A stretch of DNA of 64,000 nucleotides from Streptomyces glaucescens (lineage in GTDB: Bacteria > Actinomycetota > Actinomycetes > Streptomycetales > Streptomycetaceae). Positions 58,714-64,000 of the stretch are shown here, piece by piece. The position numbers and the translations under genes were made by a program. The stretch spans positions 3,737,001-3,801,000 of the forward strand of contig NZ_CP009438.1 of the NCBI RefSeq assembly GCF_000761215.1, written 5' to 3'. The stretch's first letter is position 1. Each line of letters begins with the position of its first letter. The notes below the pieces were generated by a model. It searched no databases and had not been told where the DNA came from. It saw only the letters and a program-made list of their open reading frames with translations.

Positions 58714-60186
58714 GTGAGCACCGAGAACGAGGGCACTGCGGTCCCCCCGGCCCCGTCCGCACCTCCCGTGCCGGTGGACAGCCCCGCGGCCTCCTCCCAG
58801 GCGGAGACCGCCCAGCACCCGCCCACGGCCGCGGACCCGGCACCGCCGCACGCCTCCTCCCCCGGGGCCCCTTCCTCCGCCGTCCCCGGCTCCGCCCCCG
58901 ACAGCGGCTGGCCGCCCCCGCCCCCGCCGGCCGGCCCGGCGCAGCCCCCGGCGTACGGCGCTCACGGTGCCGACGGTCCGGGCGTCCCCGGCGGCTCCGG
59001 TGTTCCCGGCGGTGGTGCTCCGGGCGCCCCCTGGGGCACGCCGTACCAGCAGCCCCAGTCGCCCGGCCCGAAGCGCGGACGCGGCGGCCTGCTCGCCGGC
59101 ATCCTGGTGGCGGCGCTGGTCGCGGGCGGCCTGGGCGGCGGACTCGGCTACACGCTGGCCAAGAACGACGACAGCTCCGGCTCCACCACCGTCTCCTCCT
59201 CCGACGGCGGCGGCGACTTCAAGCGCGACCCCGGCACCATCGCGGCCGTGGCCGCCCAGGCACTGCCCAGCACGGTCACCATCGAGGCGGAGAGCAGCAG
59301 TGGTGAGGGCGGCACCGGCACCGGATTCGTCTTCGACACCCAGGGCCACATCGTCACCAACAACCACGTCGTGGCGGACGCGGTGGACGGCGGCAAGCTG
59401 ACCGCCACGTTCCCCAGCGGCAAGACCTACGACGCCGAGGTCGTCGGCAACGCGCAGGGCTACGACGTGGCGGTGATCAAGCTCAAGAACGCCCCCTCGG
59501 GACTCAAGCCCCTCACCCTGGGCAACTCCGACCAGGTCGCCGTCGGTGACTCCACGATCGCCATCGGCGCCCCCTTCGGGCTGTCCAACACGGTGACGAC
59601 CGGCATCATCAGCGCCAAGAACCGCCCCGTCGCCTCCAGTGACGGCACCGGCAGCCAGGCCTCCTACATGAGCGCCCTGCAGACCGACGCCTCGATCAAC
59701 CCCGGCAACTCCGGCGGCCCGCTGCTGGACGCCAAGGGCAACGTCATCGGCATCAACTCCGCCATCCAGTCCGCCGGGAACGGCCTGGGCGGCACCAGCC
59801 AGTCCGGCTCCATCGGCCTCGGCTTCGCCATCCCGATCAACCAGGCGAAGTACGTCGCCCAGGAACTGATCAAGAACGGCAAGCCCGTCTACGCCAAGAT
59901 CGGCGCCTCCGTCTCCCTGGAGGACAGCACCGACGGCGCGAAGATCACCGACACCGGCGCGGGCGGCTCCGAGCCGGTCGAGGCGGGCGGCCCCGCCGAC
60001 AAGGCCGGCCTGAAGCCCGGCGACGTGATCACCAAGCTCGACGACAGGGTGATCGACAGCGGCCCCACCCTGATCGGCGAGATCTGGACCCACAAGCCCG
60101 GCGACAAGGTCACCATCACCTACGAGCGCGACGGCAAGACCCGCACGGTCGAACTGACCCTGGGCAGCCGCGTCGGCGACAGCTGA
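58714..60186 (+). CDS. HtrA/DegP-like membrane serine protease with PDZ domain
   Basis: A 490-residue surface protease. A Pro/Ala/Ser-rich cytoplasmic region of about 118 residues is followed by one transmembrane helix (GGLLAGILVAALVAGGLGGG). The trypsin-like domain carries the triad His in IVTNNHVVADAV, Asp in GYDVAVIKL and Ser in INPGNSGGPLLDAKG. A PDZ domain ends the protein (GGPADKAGLKPGDVITKLDDRVI...). HtrA proteins degrade misfolded exported proteins under stress. GAGGAG lies about 8 nt before GTG 58714. It is divergent from the GDPD gene across about 130 bp with AT-rich promoter sequence (CCTATATAAAGATGG). Confidence 0.94.
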   Translation: MSTENEGTAVPPAPSAPPVPVDSPAASSQAETAQHPPTAADPAPPHASSPGAPSSAVPGSAPDSGWPPPPPPAGPAQPPAYGAHGADGPGVPGGSGVPGGGAPGAPWGTPYQQPQSPGPKRGRGGLLAGILVAALVAGGLGGGLGYTLAKNDDSSGSTTVSSSDGGGDFKRDPGTIAAVAAQALPSTVTIEAESSSGEGGTGTGFVFDTQGHIVTNNHVVADAVDGGKLTATFPSGKTYDAEVVGNAQGYDVAVIKLKNAPSGLKPLTLGNSDQVAVGDSTIAIGAPFGLSNTVTTGIISAKNRPVASSDGTGSQASYMSALQTDASINPGNSGGPLLDAKGNVIGINSAIQSAGNGLGGTSQSGSIGLGFAIPINQAKYVAQELIKNGKPVYAKIGASVSLEDSTDGAKITDTGAGGSEPVEAGGPADKAGLKPGDVITKLDDRVIDSGPTLIGEIWTHKPGDKVTITYERDGKTRTVELTLGSRVGDS

Positions 60187-60231
60187 CACCACCGCACGGC
60201 GCGGCCCGTCGCGAGCGGCGTTTCCGCGGGC

Positions 60232-60252
60232 GGCCCCGTCGCGGGCGGGGCC
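60232..60252 (+). terminator. Terminator after the HtrA-like gene
   Basis: GGCCCCG and CGGGGCC pair over 7 bp around TCGCGGG, 45 nt after the protease stop and before the tRNA gene. Confidence 0.55.
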
Positions 60253-60325
60253 CGGCCCACCGCCCCCATGATCCAGCCGATCCCGGTACGCTGTACCCGC
60301 TCCGCCCCCGGTGGACGGGGCGAGA

Positions 60326-60410
60326 GGTGGGTTGCCCGAGCGGCCTAAGGGAACGGTCTTGAAAACCGTCGTGGCGCAAGTCACCGTGGGTTCAAATCCC
60401 ACACCCACCG
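60326..60410 (+). tRNA. tRNA-Ser (anticodon TGA)
   Basis: An 85-nt class II tRNA. GGTGGGT pairs with ACCCACC; the anticodon arm ACGGTCT-TGA-AAACCGT presents UGA, reading UCA and related serine codons. A long variable arm (GTGGCGCAAGTCACC) and T arm GTGGGTTCAAATCCCAC are normal. The CCA end is not encoded. Such tRNA 3' ends are classic attachment sites. Confidence 0.96.
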
Positions 60411-60419
60411 CGCAGCGAG

Positions 60420-60454
60420 ACGGCCTCTGACCAGGCGATACGGTCAGGGGCCGT
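60420..60454 (+). terminator. Terminator after tRNA-Ser(UGA)
   Basis: ACGGCCTCTGACC and GGTCAGGGGCCGT form a 13-bp stem (one T-G pair) around a 9-nt loop, 9 nt downstream of the tRNA. Confidence 0.85.
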
Positions 60455-60470
60455 CGTGTTGCGCAGTGTC

Positions 60471-60900
60471 CGCTGATGACCGTGATTTCCCGCGGCTTAC
60501 CCCTAGATCGGGCACGGAGGGGGCACAGGCACCTTGGACTGTATGCCGGGGTTTGGTGGGGCCACGTACCACCGGGCCCGTGACCGAGCAGTGCTCGAAC
60601 GGGAGCCGAGGAGTTCACAGGCGGCGACATCCTCCGCCGCCTCGCCCCCCGCGTCCATGAGCCGAGGCTTCTGCGGATACGCCACTGCCGCACGCGTCGC
60701 GCCACCGAGACAGGCCGGATTCTGCTCGACGATCAGGCCGAGGATCTGCATCCGGGCCGAATGATCTGCGCGGCTCGCACCGAAGTGGCCTGCCGGGCTG
60801 ACCGACGTGCCCCTGCCTGATCTCCGCGCGGGATCACTGGTCCGAGGCCCCTCTCGCGCGCGGGGTGTGCGGGGCAGGGACATGACCGTTCACCTCAGGA
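60471..60900. pseudogene. Possible decayed coding sequence next to tRNA-Ser
   Basis: No intact gene is visible, yet the + strand frame around 60590-60820 reads like coding sequence (EEFTGGDILRRLAPRVHEPR..LLDDQAEDLHPGRM) without a start or family match. GC and third-position bias drop compared with neighbours. Position directly behind a tRNA-Ser is where integrated elements leave remnants. I cannot name a source gene, and a simple intergenic region is an equally fair reading. Confidence 0.25.
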
Positions 60901-60925
60901 GCACGGCCGCGGCTGCGGCCCGCGC

Positions 60926-61801
60926 TCAGCGTCGTTGCGCGGTCAGCCGGGCCGCCGAGGCGATCGTCGCGCGGGCTTCGCGTTCCGTGAGGCCGGTGCT
61001 GCGGGCCGCCTCGACCAGGGAGGCGGTCAGGTCGGCGCCGATGCCGTTCTCGTAGGCGCGGCAGGCCGCCCAGAACAGGCGGGTGTTGCGCTGGCCCTCG
61101 TGCGCGGCCAGCACGAACTGGATCAGTCCGTCCCCCTGGCCGCGGTGTTCCGCGGTTGATGGGGAGGACCGCGCGGTGGTGTGCGGAGGCGGCAGCAGCA
61201 GCCGCAGCAGGGCGGGCGGGCACGGGGCCGGAGGGAGGTGCGCGGTGCCGGGCGCCGTGCCGTACACCCCGTGCTCGGTGCGGGAGCCGGGGCCGACGAG
61301 GTAACCGCCGGCGCCCCGGACGTCGATGCCCGGGGCGAGACGGCCGGCCGAGTTGGGGACGGCGACGTCCGGTGGTCCGCTCAGCCAGAGGTGACGGCCG
61401 CCGCTCGGGGTGGTGACGACGACCGTCGCGGGGAGGGTGAACAGGTGCCGCAGGGCGAGTTCCCGCAGTGCCGCCGGGGCGTCCGTGCCCGACTTGGTGT
61501 CCAGGTCGATGCCGATCAGGTGGTGCGGGGGCAGGCCGCAGGCGATGCCGTAACCGGTGGCCCAGGGGGCGGCGGCGAAGAGCGCGCGGATGCGGCCGGG
61601 GTCGGTGGAGGCGTCGTGGACGCCGTGCCCGAACCGGCCGCACTCGCCGTGGCAGGGCAGGGGCACCGGGTCGAGACGGTGCGGGGAGCGCAGGGCCGGG
61701 AGTTTCCTCCGGGACAGGGGGATGACGGCCAGGCCGTGTTCGGCGGCGGACAGGGCGTGGGCGAGGGCCAGCGTCGTGGCCTGCCGGTCGATGGTGGCCA
61801 T
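60926..61801 (-). CDS. Bifunctional primase/polymerase (Prim-Pol) domain protein
   Basis: A 291-residue protein of the archaeo-eukaryotic primase-polymerase type (PF09250). LALAHALSAAEHGLAVIPLSRRKLP opens the domain, followed by a His/Cys loop (PCHGECGRFGHGVHDASTDPGRIRALFAAAP). The acidic catalytic motif is in HLIGIDLDTKSGTDAP (Asp-x-Asp), and ATVVVTTPSGGRHLWLSG and APGIDVRGAGGYLVGPGS follow, as in RepA-like primases. The C-terminal third (ARSSPSTAEHRGQGD... TGLTEREARATIASAARL) resembles a primase C-terminal helical part. Prim-Pol proteins usually sit on plasmids or integrated elements; a tRNA-Ser lies 0.5 kb away, but no integrase or helicase is here. Confidence 0.85.
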   Translation of the reverse strand: MATIDRQATTLALAHALSAAEHGLAVIPLSRRKLPALRSPHRLDPVPLPCHGECGRFGHGVHDASTDPGRIRALFAAAPWATGYGIACGLPPHHLIGIDLDTKSGTDAPAALRELALRHLFTLPATVVVTTPSGGRHLWLSGPPDVAVPNSAGRLAPGIDVRGAGGYLVGPGSRTEHGVYGTAPGTAHLPPAPCPPALLRLLLPPPHTTARSSPSTAEHRGQGDGLIQFVLAAHEGQRNTRLFWAACRAYENGIGADLTASLVEAARSTGLTEREARATIASAARLTAQRR

Positions 61802-62146
61802 GGATCCATGTTCGTACGTGCGTTCGAAAAAGGGAAGGAGGGGTGGCCGGTGGCGTGCTCGCGCCGAAGCGCCTCAGCTCCCTCCCGCCCCGCACGGACC
61901 ACCCGCACAGGCCTCCCGCGCACGTCCGCCCCGCGCACGCCCGCCGCTCACACGTCCGCCGGTCCCGGCCGTACGCCCCGCGGCACGCCCGAGGCGGCAG
62001 CCCCCAGGGGAAATCCCCCAGGCTCCCTCCTCTCCTCGTCCGCCTTCAGGAGGTGCCGCAACCGCCGTCTCTACAACCTGAGGGGGACTCCGCTTCGGGA
62101 CCTGCGGGCGATGAGGACGGCGGGGTGGCGAACCTAGCGTTGAGCC
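61802..62146. other. Intergenic region between the Prim-Pol and ECF sigma genes
   Basis: About 345 bp between divergent genes with no supported ORF. The right half (62050-62130: CCTGAGGGGGACTCCGCTTC) should contain the sigma gene promoter. The left edge next to the Prim-Pol gene is AT-rich (TTCGTACGTGCGTTCGAAAAAGG) and probably holds its promoter. No palindrome is outstanding. Confidence 0.35.
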
Positions 62147-62722
62147 ATGACCACACTCGTCTGCACCGGCGCCCCGGACGCCGCCACGTGGGCCACGCCG
62201 GCCACGCGGACGCTGCCGCACGCCACGTACCCGTCGTTCTCGTCGTACGTGCGGGCCCGTCAGCCGATGCTGCTGCGCACCGCCCGGTCGCTGACCGCGA
62301 ACCCGTGCGACGCCGAGGATCTGCTGCAGACCGCGCTGACCAAGACCTACGTCGCGTGGGACCGGATCGAGGACCATCGCGCGCTCGACGGCTACGTGCG
62401 CCGCGCCCTGCTGAACACCCGCACCTCGCAGTGGCGCAAGCGCAGGGTCGACGAGTTCACCTGTGACGAGCTGCCGGAGCCGGAGCCGGTGTCCGGCGGG
62501 AACGACCCGGCGGAGCGGCAGGCGCTGCACGACGCGATGTGGCGGGCGATCCTGCGCCTGCCGGCGCGCCAGCGGGCGATGGTCGTCCTGCGGTACTACG
62601 AGGACCTGAGCGAGGCGCAGACCGCCGAGGTGCTCGGCGTCTCGGTCGGCACGGTGAAGTCGGCGGTCTCCCGGGCCCTGGGGAAGCTGCGCGAGGACCC
62701 GGAGCTGGAACCGGTCCGATAG
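62147..62722 (+). CDS. SigE-family ECF RNA polymerase sigma factor
   Basis: A 191-residue extracytoplasmic-function sigma factor. Region 2 is YPSFSSYVRARQPMLLRTARSLTANPCDAEDLLQTALTKTYVAWDRI, typical of the TIGR02983 (SigE70-like) group. Region 4 is LRLPARQRAMVVLRYYEDLSEAQTAEVLGVSVGTVKSAVSRALGKL, the -35 recognition helix-turn-helix. No anti-sigma gene is adjacent, so its control is unclear. The N-terminal 28 residues (CTGAPDAATWATPATRTLPH) precede the usual start of the family and may be a short regulatory tail. The gene stands alone between the Prim-Pol gene and an acyl-CoA ligase. Confidence 0.9.
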   Translation: MTTLVCTGAPDAATWATPATRTLPHATYPSFSSYVRARQPMLLRTARSLTANPCDAEDLLQTALTKTYVAWDRIEDHRALDGYVRRALLNTRTSQWRKRRVDEFTCDELPEPEPVSGGNDPAERQALHDAMWRAILRLPARQRAMVVLRYYEDLSEAQTAEVLGVSVGTVKSAVSRALGKLREDPELEPVR

Positions 62723-62784
62723 CAGTGCGCCCGTCCCACCGCAAGGTGACAAGTTCGTCGAGATCGGTGGCCTTCACCTAGTGA

Positions 62785-62800
62785 CATACCGAGCGGTATG
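62785..62800. promoter_or_regulatory. 16-bp perfect palindrome upstream of the acyl-CoA ligase gene
   Basis: CATACCG-AG-CGGTATG is an exact inverted repeat about 60 nt before the ligase GTG. Its shape suits a TetR-family regulator of fatty-acid metabolism; no regulator gene is inside the window. It lies downstream of the ECF sigma stop, so it can only serve the ligase. Confidence 0.7.
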
Positions 62801-62860
62801 CGGCCAGAATCAGCGCATCTCTTACCGCCGCGTAGGCAATGTCGCCCCCGGGAGGACGCC

Positions 62861-64000
62861 GTGCTGAGCACCATGCAGGACGTACCGCTGCTGATCTCCA
62901 GGATCCTGGCCCACGGGTCCACGATCCACGGATCGTCGCAGGTGATCACCTGGACCGGCGAAGGAGAGCCGCAGCGCCGCTCCTACGCCGAGATCGGCGC
63001 CCGCGCCGCACAGCTGGCGCACGCCCTGCGCGAGGACCTCGGCGTCGCCGACGACGACCGCGTGGCCACGTTGATGTGGAACAACGCCGAGCACGTCGAG
63101 GCCTATTTCGCCATCCCCTCCATGGGCGCGGTCCTGCACACCCTCAACCTCCGCCTGCCCCCGGAGCAGCTGGCCTGGATCGTCAACCACGCCGCCGACC
63201 GGGTGATCATCGCCAACGGCTCCCTGCTGCCGCTGCTCGCGCCGCTGCTGCCGCACCTGAAGACCGTCGAGCACGTCGTGGTCACCGGTCCCGGCGACCG
63301 CGGCCTCCTCGCCGGAGCGACCGTGCCGGTCCACGAGTACGAGGACCTGATCGCCGGCAAGCCGACCGCCTACGACTGGCCCGAGCTGGACGAGCGCCAG
63401 GCCGCCGCCATGTGCTACACCTCCGGCACCACCGGCGACCCCAAGGGCGTGGTCTACAGCCACCGCTCCGTCTACCTGCACTCCATGCAGGTCAACATGG
63501 CCCAGTCGATGGGCCTGACCGACCAGGACACCTCCCTGGTGGTCGTGCCGCAGTTCCACGTCAACGCCTGGGGACTCCCGCACGCCACCTTCATGACCGG
63601 CGTCAACCTGCTCATGCCGGACCGGTTCCTGCAGCCCGCCCCGCTCGCCGAGATGATCGAGAGCGAGAAGCCGACCCACGCCGCGGCCGTGCCCACCATC
63701 TGGCAGGGCCTGCTCGCCGAGCTGACCGCGAAGCCGCGCGACGTCGCCTCGCTCACCCAGGTCACCATCGGCGGCTCCGCCTGTCCGCCCTCCCTCATGG
63801 AGGCCTTCGACAAGCTCGGCATGCGGGTCTGCCACGCCTGGGGCATGACCGAGACCTCGCCGCTCGGCACGGTCGCCCGTCCGCCGGCCCACGCCGTGGG
63901 CACCGAGGAGGAGTTCGGCTACCGGCTCACCCAGGGCCGCTTCCCGGCGAGCGTCGAGGCCCGCCTCACCGGTCCCGGCGGCGAGCGCATCCCGTGGGAC
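62861..64000 (+). CDS. Long-chain fatty acid--CoA ligase (partial, runs off the window)
   Basis: The first 380 residues of an acyl-CoA synthetase (AMP-binding family); the reading frame is open to the last base. The protein begins VLSTMQDVPLLISRILAHGSTI. The ATP/AMP-binding P-loop is CYTSGTTGDPKGVVYSH (near residue 187), followed by VVPQFHVNAWGLPH, and the adenylate motif HAWGMTETSPLG near residue 327. Together these define a medium- or long-chain fatty acid--CoA ligase of the kind that activates fatty acids for beta-oxidation. GGAGG lies 5 nt before the GTG at 62861; the ATG at 62873 is a less likely start. A palindrome upstream suggests TetR-type control. Confidence 0.92.
   Translation, partial: MLSTMQDVPLLISRILAHGSTIHGSSQVITWTGEGEPQRRSYAEIGARAAQLAHALREDLGVADDDRVATLMWNNAEHVEAYFAIPSMGAVLHTLNLRLPPEQLAWIVNHAADRVIIANGSLLPLLAPLLPHLKTVEHVVVTGPGDRGLLAGATVPVHEYEDLIAGKPTAYDWPELDERQAAAMCYTSGTTGDPKGVVYSHRSVYLHSMQVNMAQSMGLTDQDTSLVVVPQFHVNAWGLPHATFMTGVNLLMPDRFLQPAPLAEMIESEKPTHAAAVPTIWQGLLAELTAKPRDVASLTQVTIGGSACPPSLMEAFDKLGMRVCHAWGMTETSPLGTVARPPAHAVGTEEEFGYRLTQGRFPASVEARLTGPGGERIPWD

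Noticed and set aside
60466..60764. Two short + strand ORFs between tRNA-Ser and the Prim-Pol gene
   Set aside because: Both read as Arg/Pro/Ser-rich shadow sequence without start signals; at most they are part of a decayed gene.

Overview
The window is a GC-rich (about 73% by eye) stretch of chromosome from an actinobacterium, almost certainly a Streptomyces. The signs are very strong G/C third-position bias, frequent GTG starts, many leaderless-looking promoters, a spore-type sigma factor pair (SigF-like followed by SigN-like), an HbpS-SenS-SenR set, a DmdR1-type iron box and the Streptomyces copper operon with a DtpA-type peroxidase. From memory, not checked by search, the orders upp - tadA - tRNA-Ser - sigF - sigN and serS - pheA - DyP peroxidase match the conserved Streptomyces core. 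I see no insertion sequence, prophage or CRISPR array. One tRNA-Ser is followed by a possibly decayed coding stretch.

Layout. 1-8.8 kb: the SenR/SenS two-component pair divergent from secreted HbpS; a CopC-CopD copper protein; a cupin; and an iron-box divergon with a penicillin-acylase/GNAT operon on one side and a siderophore-interacting reductase on the other. 8.8-19.7 kb: housekeeping and small genes (HhH-GPD glycosylase, HerA-like ATPase, LytR_C protein, upp, tadA with its partner, tRNA-Ser(CGA)), then sigF and sigN. 19.7-25.3 kb: a MarR locus with an MFS exporter carrying three extracellular-type beta-sandwich repeats and a secreted-type YceI protein carrying the same repeat, an F420/PPOX enzyme and a TetR regulator. 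25.4-32.7 kb: a TetR-linked MFS pump behind a perfect palindrome, then an operon of response regulator, histidine kinase, GT2-GtrA and GT39 glycosyltransferases. 32.8-39.4 kb: DUF2797, an alpha/beta-hydrolase-SDR fusion with a 31-residue coupled leader ORF, and two paired ABC ATPase/permease sets. 39.7-43.3 kb: HAD phosphatase, serS, a 537-bp intergenic cluster of DnaA boxes, pheA. 43.4-49.7 kb: the copper operon (DyP peroxidase, CopC-CopD, PCuAC, Sco) plus a YcnI-like protein and a membrane protein. 49.9-64 kb: anti-sigma-type ATPases, aminopeptidase P, a SpoIIE-like phosphatase with altered metal ligands, two small primase-polymerase-like proteins, a SEC-C protein, a GDPD, an HtrA-like protease, tRNA-Ser(UGA), a SigE-family ECF sigma factor, and an acyl-CoA ligase that runs off the right edge.

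How the genes work together. Several modules pair a sensor or regulator with envelope proteins: HbpS/SenS/SenR (heme and redox), MarR with a fused exporter and YceI protein, TetR with an MFS pump, and a two-component system with glycosyltransferases. Metal handling recurs: heme, siderophore iron, and copper twice. Development and stress control is represented by SigF/SigN, by two HATPase anti-sigma-type proteins, and by a phosphatase-like protein that may no longer bind two metals.
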